A DNA stretch of 64,000 bases from contig JADHSM010000003.1 of the NCBI GenBank assembly GCA_016776905.1, positions 184,031 to 248,030 on the forward strand, given 5' to 3'. The stretch comes from Planctomycetota bacterium (GTDB taxonomy: Bacteria; Planctomycetota; UBA8108; UBA1146). The position numbers and the translations under genes were made by a program. The notes below the pieces were generated by a model. That model did no database searches, was not told where the DNA came from, and saw only the letters and a list, made by a program, of their open reading frames with translations. Each line of letters starts with the position of its first letter. Position 1 is the first letter of the stretch. Shown one piece after another: positions 18,484 through 27,072 of the stretch.

Positions 18484-19379
18484 GACAACCATCTTTTTTG
18501 GCGAAGAACATCAAGGACCACCTGATCAAAGGGGACTGCTGTACTCACTTCAACAGGTTGGATTTTATATCTGCGACAATGACTTCGAATCTCTTCTCGA
18601 AATTGAGACAAAGCACTTTGATAGGCTTTCAACACAGAGTTGGTCATCGTGACATCGACATGTTCTTGACGTTCTGAATCAACAAGACGGAGATCTCCTT
18701 GCAGATCAGGTTGAGCTTCAGATTGCGAAAGTAGATGGATTAACCAACTTTCACCTCTCACTCCTGGAATTTGCCGGAATGCTGATTCCACACCTTCAGG
18801 ATCCATCAGATCAGATATCAATATCTGGATCGCCCCTGAAGGACATGTTGCCGAATGAGCTCGTAAAGATTTATCCAGAGAAGTTTCAGACTCCGGTTTT
18901 AGTTTTTCGAGCACGTCTACGAGTTTCAGAATCGATCGTGATCCCCTCAGTGGCGGAACTGGTGTCCGAAGTTGTTCATCGAAAACTCTGAGATGCACTC
19001 TATCGCCAGAAGACAATGCAATAGCACCGAGTGCTGCTGTGACCTGACGTGCATGCCTCCATTTATCAGGTTCACCTGAACTCATCGAGGCAGACGCGTC
19101 GAGAATCAAGAAGACGCTTCGCTCTTCTTCTTCTTCAAATAATTTGATGAACAACTTTTCTAAACGACCGAAGATGTTCCAGTCCAGATGGCGAAGATCG
19201 TCGCCGGGAATATAATCTCTGTGGTCAGCGAATTCTGTCGACATTCCACGTCGCTTCGATCGCTTTTCTCCACGAACCTTCCCTTGGAGCACGTTTCGAG
19301 AAACCAGAACCAGTTTGGCACACCTCGCGAGGAAGTCCTCGTCTAGCAACGGTGCCGCACTAGGCTCAGAGTTACTCAT
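18480..19379 (-). CDS. DUF58 domain protein
   Basis: DUF58 family protein, 299 residues, with the hallmark segment RRGMSTEFADHRDYIPGDDLRHLDWNIFG, here seen as GDDLRHLDWNIFGR, followed by a VWA-like core with LILDASASM (MIDAS D-A-S-A-S). It lacks obvious membrane segments. DUF58 proteins are the middle member of MoxR-DUF58-VWA operons. The start ATG shares one base with the MoxR stop (TAATG), and the stop overlaps the BatA/VWA start (ATGA), so translation of the three is likely coupled. The role is inferred from the operon only. Confidence 0.93.
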   Translation of the reverse strand: MSNSEPSAAPLLDEDFLARCAKLVLVSRNVLQGKVRGEKRSKRRGMSTEFADHRDYIPGDDLRHLDWNIFGRLEKLFIKLFEEEEERSVFLILDASASMSSGEPDKWRHARQVTAALGAIALSSGDRVHLRVFDEQLRTPVPPLRGSRSILKLVDVLEKLKPESETSLDKSLRAHSATCPSGAIQILISDLMDPEGVESAFRQIPGVRGESWLIHLLSQSEAQPDLQGDLRLVDSERQEHVDVTMTNSVLKAYQSALSQFREEIRSHCRRYKIQPVEVSTAVPFDQVVLDVLRQKRWLS

Positions 19380-20431
19380 TACTTATCCAGCCCAGAATTA
19401 TCCAGCCCAGAGTTATCCAGCCCAGAGTTATCTAGCCCAGCTTCAAGCAATTCGGGTGTGGATTCCAAAATGTCAGTCACGATATTATCGACAGAAATCC
19501 CTTCGGCTTCACCCTCAAAGCCCAACAGTATTCGATGTCGTAAGGCAGCAGGGGCAGTTTTCCGAATGTCGTCAAATCCCAAATGTAATCTTCCAGCAAG
19601 AGCGGCTCTCACTTTTGCTCCGAGTAGTATCGATTGAACACCTCTCGGACTTGCTCCAAATCGAACCCATCTCTTCACCTGTTCTGTCGCCATGGGAGAA
19701 CTCGGGTGCGTGGCAAGAAGTAATCTCACTGCATAATCTTGAACATGAGGAGCGGCCTCAATCATACGAATCGCACTTCTGTGTTTCAGGATTTCGGCAC
19801 CCGTAAGAACAGACTGAACCTCATGCGACTTGGACCCCGTCGTTCTGACGAGAACCTCGTTCAGTTCTTCACGTTTTGGAAATGGCACTTGGATTTTGAA
19901 CAAAAATCGATCCAGCTGAGCCTCTGGAAGAGGATATGTTCCATCCATCTCGAGAGGATTTTGGGTGGCCAATACAATGAAGGGTTGTTCCAGCGTGTGG
20001 GTTTCCCCACCGGCTGTCACTTCGCTCTCTTGCATCGCTTCCAACAAGGCGGATTGAGTCTTGGGTGTCGCCCGGTTCACTTCGTCTGCCAATACAATTT
20101 GGGCGAAGATGGGACCCGGTTGAAATTCGAAAGACTTACGTCCTTTTTCGTCTTCCACCACGATTCGTGTTCCGGTGATATCTGCAGGCATCAAATCGGG
20201 GGTGAACTGGATTCGAGAATAATCGAGATCGAGACAATCGCTCAAAGTTCGAACAAGAAGCGTTTTGCCCAGTCCTGGAACTCCCTCAAGCAGACAATGC
20301 CCACCTGAAAATAGTGAGATCAGAACCGTCTCCACGACTTCGTCTTGGCCGACAAGAATCTTGCCCACTTCCTCCCGAACCTTTTTGAAGTCCGATTGCA
20401 GTGCCACAAGGTCTTTTTCCAGATCTGACAT
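19379..20431 (-). CDS. MoxR family AAA+ ATPase
   Basis: AAA+ ATPase of the MoxR branch: Walker A in LLEGVPGLGKTLLVRTLS, Walker B in IVLADEVNRATPKTQSALLEAMQE (shown here as LADEVNRATPKTQSALLE), sensor 1 in FIVLATQNPLEMDGTYPLPE and the C-terminal lid with WVRFGASPRGVQS. It would be the energy-consuming partner of the DUF58 and VWA proteins encoded directly downstream. The last 19 residues are an unusual tail, four copies of GLDNS ending in GLDK, produced by a 15-bp DNA tandem repeat that runs up to the stop codon; the family's fold ends before it. About 70 bp of the upstream region contains no other gene. Confidence 0.95.
   Translation of the reverse strand: MSDLEKDLVALQSDFKKVREEVGKILVGQDEVVETVLISLFSGGHCLLEGVPGLGKTLLVRTLSDCLDLDYSRIQFTPDLMPADITGTRIVVEDEKGRKSFEFQPGPIFAQIVLADEVNRATPKTQSALLEAMQESEVTAGGETHTLEQPFIVLATQNPLEMDGTYPLPEAQLDRFLFKIQVPFPKREELNEVLVRTTGSKSHEVQSVLTGAEILKHRSAIRMIEAAPHVQDYAVRLLLATHPSSPMATEQVKRWVRFGASPRGVQSILLGAKVRAALAGRLHLGFDDIRKTAPAALRHRILLGFEGEAEGISVDNIVTDILESTPELLEAGLDNSGLDNSGLDNSGLDK
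19382..19442. repeat. 15-bp tandem repeat at the 3' end of the moxR-like gene
   Basis: About four copies of TTATCCAGCCCAGAG run to the stop codon of the MoxR gene. Because the unit is a multiple of three it is translated, adding repeated GLDNS. The last copy on the plus strand has one substitution (TTATCTAG). Confidence 0.93.
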
Positions 20432-20593
20432 CTGTACCCCATCTCAACTTTCAAGCATCTCCGAAGTCACTCTCAAGAGCAAGTTAACCATCTTCGTATT
20501 GATCATTAAATTCCTGTGAGAGGACTGGTTCTGTGAGCTCTGCTTCGTGATACACTCCCGGTCTGGCCTAATTTGGATTGAAGAGGAAAGCCG

Positions 20594-21565
20594 ATGTACC
20601 CAAAGATCTGTCTCCTGATGTTAATAGCCATCACTCTTGTGTCTGGCTGTGGTACGAGTCCACGCGCTCGATCCGAAAAAGTAAATAATCCTGTACAAGA
20701 TCCTCTTAAAAATGCTCCTCAAGTAGAACCCCCCATTGTGGCAGGTGACATCATTCCCGCCATTCCCGATGGGACACAAAGTGATACGGCTCCTGTGACA
20801 GCAGAAGTCCAAGCTGTAAACCTGGCTCCAACCGCTTTGTCCGAAAAAGATTCCATGACATCCGTGAGCCTTGACACTTCAAACTTGGAGACTCTCGTCC
20901 TCATGTGTGGTTCAGGCCCTTTGTTGATCGAACGCGACTCCAACACCCAGACAATTTCCTTTACCGCAGAAGTCGTGAGCAAGGCAAGTGGACTCGATCG
21001 TGCGCGTGAATTGGCCTCGGCTGTCAGTATTGCCATCGACGATACTGCCAAAGGAAGATACCGGGTTCGTCTGATTGAACCTCAACTCGTCGATCTAGAA
21101 ACATGCGACATCACGATGACAGTGACATTGCCTGTAGACGAGAACCTTGATTTTGACTTGGACATCCAAGACAGCGACGGCTCGATTGTTGTCGACGGAT
21201 TTCGCGGAAATCTTTCCATCACAAGTATCAAAGGCTCAATTGAAGTTCTCCAATCCAAAGGCAAGGTTGATATCTCTTCTGGAGATGGAACCTGTGAAGT
21301 TGTCGGACTGGAAGGCTCTCTGAAAATCAGAGACGGAAACCAAAATTGCAACGTGAGCGAGATTACAGGTGACGTAGAAATTTGGGGCCGTGAAGGATCT
21401 CTGGAAGTGCGCTACATCACTGGAAACGTGTTCCTCATCGATGGCCGCGATGGTGCCGTGATTCAGAGTATCGAAGGCGATGTTACCCTTTATGGCTTTG
21501 ACCCTTCTCGGTGCAATGTAGAGGGTGTCTCCGGATCAGTCATCTATAAGACGGGCGCCCCCTAG
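20594..21565 (+). CDS. DUF4097-like lipoprotein
   Basis: Predicted lipoprotein: the lipobox LVSGC follows the hydrophobic signal CLLMLIAITLV. After a low-complexity linker (residues about 25-85) comes a beta-solenoid-like region in which strands recur as IQDSDGSIVVDGFRG, LSITSIKGSIEVLQSKG, VDISSGDGTCEVVGLEG, LKIRDGNQNCNVSEITG, VEIWGREGSLEVRYITG. This pattern matches DUF4097 (putative adhesin) domains. It is divergent from the MoxR operon and is followed 14 bp later by the EboE-like gene, so the two plus-strand genes may share a transcript. The function is unknown; a structural or surface role is inferred. Confidence 0.82.
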   Translation: MYPKICLLMLIAITLVSGCGTSPRARSEKVNNPVQDPLKNAPQVEPPIVAGDIIPAIPDGTQSDTAPVTAEVQAVNLAPTALSEKDSMTSVSLDTSNLETLVLMCGSGPLLIERDSNTQTISFTAEVVSKASGLDRARELASAVSIAIDDTAKGRYRVRLIEPQLVDLETCDITMTVTLPVDENLDFDLDIQDSDGSIVVDGFRGNLSITSIKGSIEVLQSKGKVDISSGDGTCEVVGLEGSLKIRDGNQNCNVSEITGDVEIWGREGSLEVRYITGNVFLIDGRDGAVIQSIEGDVTLYGFDPSRCNVEGVSGSVIYKTGAP

Positions 21566-21579
21566 GGCACGTCGGTCAC

Positions 21580-22788
21580 ATGTACCTCCTCCAAGGAAAA
21601 CGTCAGGTTCCTCTCGGTTACGAAATGAACGCTCACCCGGCCTCAACGGTGGTCGACCTCAACCGGGCGATCGATACCTTCGTGGTTCCCGTCCGTGACA
21701 AGGTTTGTCCTGGTGAGCCCTTTGCGATCGCTCCGCATATCGGACAAAAACTCGCTAGCGAACTTCGTAAAAAAGGAGTCGCAGAATCCGTCGGGGACCG
21801 GTTACGAGATTTGGATCTCCACCCCTATACCGTGAATGCATTTCCACTCAAGGATTTCCACGCCCGACGAGTGAAAGAACAGGTCTACCTCCCATCTTGG
21901 GCTCACACCGAGAGGGCTTCTGTCACCTGCCGGATTGCAGATGTTTTCATTCGTATGACACCGCAGGCAAAAAATTTAAGCATCTCGACTTTGGGTGGAG
22001 GCTACCGATCCGCAGGGAACACCCCTGCCGATCATCAAAAAATGGCGCTCCAATATCTGAAGGTGGTCGCTCACCTGGTTCGCTTAGAACATGAAACCGG
22101 CATCCGCATCACTCTGAATGCGGAACCGGAACCGGATACCACCTTCGAATGTGCTGAGGACGTGATCCATTTTTGGGAGAATCACCTCTTGTCAGGAATT
22201 CCAGAACTGGCCATGACTCTCGGCTGTAGCCGCAACAAAGCCGACAAAATGCTCCGCCGCCACTGGACCGTAAATCTGGACGCATGTCATTCCGCTGTCC
22301 TCTATCGATCACCTGTTGAAGACTGGAAGCGCTTGGATAAGGCGGGGATTTCCGTCGGAAAAGCGCACATCACCAGTGCCATCCGTTGCCCTAAGCCAGA
22401 ACAAAATCCCGAGGCCTTCGCAGAATTACTGCAACACATCGAGCCTCGTTATCTTCATCAGAGTGCCATCAAAATGAAAGATGGAAGCATCGTACGGCTG
22501 CCCGATCTTTCGAAAATCAAAAAGCAGGATCTGTCTTCTGTCGCCGAAGTAAGAACCCACTTCCACGTTCCACTATCGAAAGCACGGCATGGCAAGCTGC
22601 TCACCACACGCGATGATGCGAAAACTCTCTTAGGTGAAGCGCTATCTCGAAAAAAGAATCCACCTCATATCGCTGTAGAAACATACACTTGGCCATTACT
22701 CACAAAAGGACTCAAGAAAACTGAGCAACAAAAAAAACTAGTCGAAGGCATCACAGCAGAACTACGCTGGGTAAAAAAAACCTGCTGA
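21580..22788 (+). CDS. eboE: EboE-like metabolite traffic protein (TIM barrel)
   Basis: Matches the EboE family, whose genes normally lie in eboABCDEF clusters implicated in export of terpenoid or indole-alkaloid precursors to the periplasm in cyanobacteria and other phyla. Seen: the N-terminal LGYEMNAHPASTVVDLNRAI, then LHPYTVNAFPLKDFHARRVKEQVYLPSW, TCRIADVFIRM, SISTLGGGYRS and LNAEPEPD. These fit a xylose-isomerase-like barrel. A normal length of 402 residues. The family usually reads LGYCTNVH at the beginning; here C-T is replaced by E-M. No eboA, B, C, D or F gene is next to it, so it is an orphan in this window, preceded by the DUF4097-like lipoprotein gene. Confidence 0.82.
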   Translation: MYLLQGKRQVPLGYEMNAHPASTVVDLNRAIDTFVVPVRDKVCPGEPFAIAPHIGQKLASELRKKGVAESVGDRLRDLDLHPYTVNAFPLKDFHARRVKEQVYLPSWAHTERASVTCRIADVFIRMTPQAKNLSISTLGGGYRSAGNTPADHQKMALQYLKVVAHLVRLEHETGIRITLNAEPEPDTTFECAEDVIHFWENHLLSGIPELAMTLGCSRNKADKMLRRHWTVNLDACHSAVLYRSPVEDWKRLDKAGISVGKAHITSAIRCPKPEQNPEAFAELLQHIEPRYLHQSAIKMKDGSIVRLPDLSKIKKQDLSSVAEVRTHFHVPLSKARHGKLLTTRDDAKTLLGEALSRKKNPPHIAVETYTWPLLTKGLKKTEQQKKLVEGITAELRWVKKTC

Positions 22789-22847
22789 ACGTAAGCTCTA
22801 TATTCTTCAGCAGAGACCACGAGTGATTCTTTACAGAATAGAAGTTC

Positions 22848-23153
22848 CTATCGGCTGCCCCGCGTCACACGTGTGGGTCCTTCGAGAATTCCGAAGTCTT
22901 TAGCGGTCACATTGATAAAGTTCGGATTCCCCGCGACTGCGGCGTACACCTCGCCCGCCTTGTAGGCTTCAACCGCTGCCTTGTCTTCAAAGGTGTAAAC
23001 ACCTCCATAGGTATTACTCGACGGATCAGAGAGCCACACTTTATCGATCAATCCCGGGATCGCAGCAAAGGTATCTGCAAGACCATCACAGGCTTCACTG
23101 AACTGATCATGATCAATTCCATCCAGATTAAAATTGATGACTAAAATGTAAAT
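22848..23153 (-). CDS. YdhR-like small monooxygenase-fold protein with apparent ATT start
   Basis: A dimeric alpha/beta-barrel type protein related to E. coli YdhR: VITKVWLSDPSSNTYGG-like sequence (here LIDKVWLSDPSSNTYGGVYT), a FEDKAAVEAYKAG helix and the ending LEGPTRVTRGSR are typical. The frame is open upstream of the usual ORF start (a TTG at 23051), and translation from 23153 would give YILVINFNLDGIDHDQF, the expected first beta-strand, and a 101-residue protein, the family's usual length. No ATG, GTG or TTG exists in that extension. An ATT at 23153 follows AAGAGG with a 5-nt spacer and aligns with the family's first methionine. Either ATT initiates or the start codon has been lost by mutation. 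It is convergent with the EboE gene. Confidence 0.72.
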   Translation of the reverse strand: MYILVINFNLDGIDHDQFSEACDGLADTFAAIPGLIDKVWLSDPSSNTYGGVYTFEDKAAVEAYKAGEVYAAVAGNPNFINVTAKDFGILEGPTRVTRGSR

Positions 23154-23260
23154 AGAGACCTCTTCTCAACAAAAGAAATGAAACGACTCTTCGATCTCTC
23201 GCGAATTCGACTGTGCTAATTATTCATCAGCATCGCACAAAAATTCAGATTCCACACATC

Positions 23261-25357
23261 CTAAAGAGGCTTCTCCAGCATCGCGACAGGCTTACCCCTG
23301 CCGACATATTGACCGACTTCTCTGAATCCCAGAGAGCGGTGAAAGGCGAGGCTGACTTCATTTCGCGGTTCCAAATTGACTTCGCATACCAACCGCTTCA
23401 AGTTTCGGGAGCGTGCCCAGGCCTCCAAAGTCAGATAGAGAGCCGCTCCAACGCCTTGTTTTCTGGCACGTGCATCTACAGCAATACGATCGATGTAACC
23501 AAAGTGCTCGAAGCCGTTTTGAAACCACTGAAAGTTGGGGCTGTCGTAATCAGAATTTCGGGTCATCACAACGAGCATTCCAGAAGGGTCGTCCCCCGTA
23601 TTGGCGACCGGTTCAGACTGCCAAACCCTGTGTGCACTTCCCAGTAATTTCTGAAACGCAGAAACCTCTAAAGATCCAACCTCTGGAGCATTCTCTTCAT
23701 TGAGCGCATGTAATCTTGCATACATCTCCTCAGACAATAAAAGATCCCTTTGACGCTCATGCTCAAAAATACATGAGACCTCTAACGAGGAAAACGCCTC
23801 CGGTTTCCAGCTCAAGAGTACTGCCAACCGTTCCAGTACGATTCTCTTTTGATCTTCTTCGAGACGACCTAAGCCACAACAACTCATGATCAGCTGCCAG
23901 CGATCATCATGTGTCATCTCATCTTGATACAGAGCACTGACTGCAGCGGCGTCTTCGAGGCGATCATTCAGAGAAATTCGACCTTGATAATGAAGGCACG
24001 CCGAATCCACCGTCGCTATAGTCTTGCCCTCTTTGGTGTCCATGTGCCAGAAGGAGGGCAAGCCATTCAATACCCGTATTCCCTGAAGATGCCAATGCTG
24101 CAACGCCACGGCCACGGGTTTCATAGTTTCAACGATGGTCGCTGAGTTTTCATGACGTTCTGGGTTCATCGCGGTTTCGTTATACATCGAGGGTTCTTGA
24201 CCCCCATATTTCAGCAGCGACACACCTGCGGGCACAGATTCGACCACATGCTGACTCACGGATGGCCCCCGTGTTTCTAATCTCAGCAAGTGTGCGGTGG
24301 CCTGTCGCTGCATCAATGTGGACTCGATCAGGCTTCCTCGCCATGAACGAAATGGAACACCATCGATTTTCTTTTTTGCGGGTAACTGGCAAGAACGCAC
24401 GCGAACTCGCCGAGGAAAAATGGTTTCACTCCCTTTAGGATCTCGCCAATAAGTTCGAGCGACACCTTTTCGGTCGCCCACCTTGCAGACAAGAAGTCTC
24501 CGAATCCTCCGTCGACGGCGTCGCATTTCTTTTTTCTCGACGCGTTGTTCGATCCGTTTTTTTCGTTCGGGGATCACCCGCATCCAAGACACCCCGTCTT
24601 CAACTTGGACAGGTCCTGTTCCCCAGCCCGTGTTGATGCCCAAGTTACGAGCCTGGGCAGCCCAACCTTGCAGCATGAATCCCACATCCTGCCCCGCGCG
24701 GATTCCGCCCAATGACTGAGCGACCTGTACCAACATCGCTTCCTGGCGATGCTCTAATACATTCTCGCAGATGCGGGCATCATGAAGATCGACCACCCAC
24801 AATTGCAGATTTGAAGAATCGGTACCCCGAGCCATAATATTGCCGGTATGAAGATCTCTCGCCTCCATGCCACTGCGAACCAAACGCGCCACGAGTGCAC
24901 CCAAGTGCCTCAATATTGCGGCTCTCTCGGTTCCATGAAATTTTTGAATGAAGTTGGGGAACTCCTCGGTATCCAGCAGATATTCGGTAAATACAACATC
25001 GCCACTGGCTGAAGTTTGCCACCCGACAGGACGCGGAACAGGAATGCCCACCCTCTCGGCGTGTCTCAGATGACGCCACTCCATGAAGGCTCTTCCCCAT
25101 CCTAACCTTCTTCGCCAGCGGGCAGCGGTGTCCTTCTCACGATGGATTTTCGCAATCAAAGTCGGCCGGGAAGGCGAAGGGGGAATCCAGAGCACTTTTC
25201 GATCTCTGTTTGAATGCAGTAATCGAACGCCCTTGAAATCCAAGAGTGCATCTGCTTCGGTCGGGATTCCTGCAAGCCAGTCTCCCCTTCGGGAGACGAC
25301 CTCACGCTTGCCATTCTCCTGACTCGTAGCCAGTATCACACGACCCCTTGATGACAC
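23261..25357 (-). CDS. Fusion of WaaP-like kinase, degenerate second kinase and GNAT acetyltransferase
   Basis: Three modules in 698 residues. Residues 40-280 are a lipopolysaccharide-kinase (Kdo/WaaP) type domain: the ATP-binding lysine in TLIAKIHREKD (Lys70), the catalytic loop ARDLHTGNIM (Asp168, Asn173) and the metal-binding VVDLHDA (Asp190). Residues about 290-520 look like a second, degraded copy: VARTYWRDPKG at the start and RISLNDRLEDAAAVSALYQD late, but without a clear catalytic loop. Residues about 530-698 are a GNAT acetyltransferase of the COG3818 type (FGYIDRIAVDARARKQGVG, acetyl-CoA loop R-x-x-G-x-G, FHRSLGFREVGQYVG). Kinase domains of this type modify the LPS core; the fused acetyltransferase's substrate is unknown. 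The reading frame is continuous, so this is a genuine fusion. Confidence 0.83.
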   Translation of the reverse strand: MSSRGRVILATSQENGKREVVSRRGDWLAGIPTEADALLDFKGVRLLHSNRDRKVLWIPPSPSRPTLIAKIHREKDTAARWRRRLGWGRAFMEWRHLRHAERVGIPVPRPVGWQTSASGDVVFTEYLLDTEEFPNFIQKFHGTERAAILRHLGALVARLVRSGMEARDLHTGNIMARGTDSSNLQLWVVDLHDARICENVLEHRQEAMLVQVAQSLGGIRAGQDVGFMLQGWAAQARNLGINTGWGTGPVQVEDGVSWMRVIPERKKRIEQRVEKKEMRRRRRRIRRLLVCKVGDRKGVARTYWRDPKGSETIFPRRVRVRSCQLPAKKKIDGVPFRSWRGSLIESTLMQRQATAHLLRLETRGPSVSQHVVESVPAGVSLLKYGGQEPSMYNETAMNPERHENSATIVETMKPVAVALQHWHLQGIRVLNGLPSFWHMDTKEGKTIATVDSACLHYQGRISLNDRLEDAAAVSALYQDEMTHDDRWQLIMSCCGLGRLEEDQKRIVLERLAVLLSWKPEAFSSLEVSCIFEHERQRDLLLSEEMYARLHALNEENAPEVGSLEVSAFQKLLGSAHRVWQSEPVANTGDDPSGMLVVMTRNSDYDSPNFQWFQNGFEHFGYIDRIAVDARARKQGVGAALYLTLEAWARSRNLKRLVCEVNLEPRNEVSLAFHRSLGFREVGQYVGRGKPVAMLEKPL

Positions 25358-25573
25358 TCCGCCTCTTCCCCATCGAATACATTTCTACCGTTACGACAAA
25401 CACAACTCTCAAACTCAGGTCTCCCACGATCATCATCGTACCGCCCAACAGACCCCTAATGAAATCGGCTCGTTTTAAGAATAAAGCCGAGGATGACAAG
25501 GCTCTACATTTAATTCGTCTGGTGGTTCAGTCCAGCAGAGTTTGATATGCTCTATCAAAGGTGGGAGTCCCCG

Positions 25574-26968
25574 ATGGGAATCCCCAGAGACGCATCGTAC
25601 TTCTCTCACCCTGGAGCCTATTTCCGAATGGCAAAACAATCCTTCGATCTGCCCTTTCAGGCGCCCTCTCCTTCACAAGATGACCGAGAAGTGGCTGTTG
25701 TGCTGAAAGTATTGACCCCTGGAGATCCCTCCGAAAATGTCGGAGACGTCGATCCCGTTGGGGAAATCACAGCTTTGGCCGATACCGCAGGGGTTCAGGT
25801 TGTCTCCTCTGTTCTTCAAAAGAGATCCAAGCCTCATACCGCCACGTATGTTGGAAAAGGGAAATTAACAGAACTGAAGGAAGCCGCTGAACTGGCGAAT
25901 GCTCAACTCATCATCGTTGACGACCCTATCACTCCAGCTCAGGGCAGAAATATCGAAGAAGTCACTGAGCTTCGAGTTGTCGATAGATCAGAACTGATCA
26001 TGGATATCTTTGCTCGAAATGCGCGAACGCACCAAGCCAAGATTCAAATCGAACTCGCACAGTTAAAATATTCTCAATCGAGACTGACCCGGATGTGGAC
26101 TCACCTCTCCCGCATGGAGGGAGGAGCCGTCGGAACACGGGGACCGGGTGAAACCCAATTGGAAACAGATCGCCGTATCGTCAGGAAAAAAATATCGGTG
26201 CTGAACAGTCGCCTCCAAGAAATAGAAAAACAATCGCGAACACAACACAAGTCGCGAGAAGAGTCCTTCAGAATCGCCCTAGTCGGCTATACCAATGCAG
26301 GAAAATCCACATTGATGAAAAGATTGACCGGAGCAGACATCCTTGTCGAGGATCGGCTCTTCTCCACTCTGGACACGAGTACGCGCCAATGGGAGTTAGA
26401 TCTCCCCTTCGATGTCCTGCTGTCAGATACGGTCGGGTTCATTCGTAAACTTCCTCATGATCTGGTCGCCTCTTTCCAAGCAACGTTGATGGAGGCGAGG
26501 GAAGCAGATCTGTTGCTCCACGTGATCGACGCCTCTTCCAAGACTATCGAATTTGACATGGAGTCGGTCACCAGAACCTTGAAGCGCGTTGGCTGCGATG
26601 AACACCCGTGTTGGATGATCCTCAATAAACTCGACAAAATTCCCGAGGAACGACGGATCGATCTTCAGCACATGCTCGCCGAAAATGAGAACTCTTATGC
26701 CATCAGTGCTGGCACAGGATCAGGGGTCGACCTTCTCGTAGAAAAAATTCTCGATCTGGGAAAACAACGGCAGGATTCGGGGCTTTATCAGGTGCCCCAT
26801 GCTCGTGCGGACTTGGCGGCAAAATTACATGATTTGGCACAGGTGGTCAGTGAAGAGTTCGCAGAAGACGGCATTCATCTGGATGTCAGATTCAAGCCCG
26901 GCATGAAAGCACGCTGGGAGAGCGCACTCAGAGATGCCGGACTTTCAGGTACTCCTGAATCAGACTGA
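25574..26968 (+). CDS. hflX: GTPase HflX
   Basis: Ribosome-associated GTPase HflX, which rescues stalled or heat-damaged ribosomes. The N-terminal HflX domain shows VVSSVLQKRSKPHTATYVGKGK and VVDRSELIMDIFARNARTHQAK with the conserved glycine-rich GGAVGTRGPGETQLETDRR. The GTPase domain has G1 GYTNAGKST (near residue 237), G3 DTVGFIRKLPHDL and G4 NKLDK. ATG 25574 is chosen because GGTGGGAG lies 6 nt upstream; ATGs at 25547 and 25628 are alternatives. The last residues (GTPESD) and the stop codon lie inside the first unit of a 16-bp tandem repeat. Confidence 0.96.
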   Translation: MGIPRDASYFSHPGAYFRMAKQSFDLPFQAPSPSQDDREVAVVLKVLTPGDPSENVGDVDPVGEITALADTAGVQVVSSVLQKRSKPHTATYVGKGKLTELKEAAELANAQLIIVDDPITPAQGRNIEEVTELRVVDRSELIMDIFARNARTHQAKIQIELAQLKYSQSRLTRMWTHLSRMEGGAVGTRGPGETQLETDRRIVRKKISVLNSRLQEIEKQSRTQHKSREESFRIALVGYTNAGKSTLMKRLTGADILVEDRLFSTLDTSTRQWELDLPFDVLLSDTVGFIRKLPHDLVASFQATLMEAREADLLLHVIDASSKTIEFDMESVTRTLKRVGCDEHPCWMILNKLDKIPEERRIDLQHMLAENENSYAISAGTGSGVDLLVEKILDLGKQRQDSGLYQVPHARADLAAKLHDLAQVVSEEFAEDGIHLDVRFKPGMKARWESALRDAGLSGTPESD

Positions 26969-27046
26969 GACTGAATCAGACTGAGACTGAATCAGACTGA
27001 GACTGAATCAGACTGAAACTGAATCGGACTGAGACTGAATATTCTG
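26955..27046. repeat. 16-bp tandem repeat over the hflX stop codon, about 5.7 copies
   Basis: CTGAATCAGACTGAGA is repeated five times (copies four and five each with one substitution), then a partial copy. The first copy provides the last codons and the TGA stop of hflX; later copies each contain further TGA triplets. The unit is not a multiple of three. Confidence 0.95.
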
Positions 27047-27072
27047 CGTCCGAAACTTCTCTCAGTCTCAAC

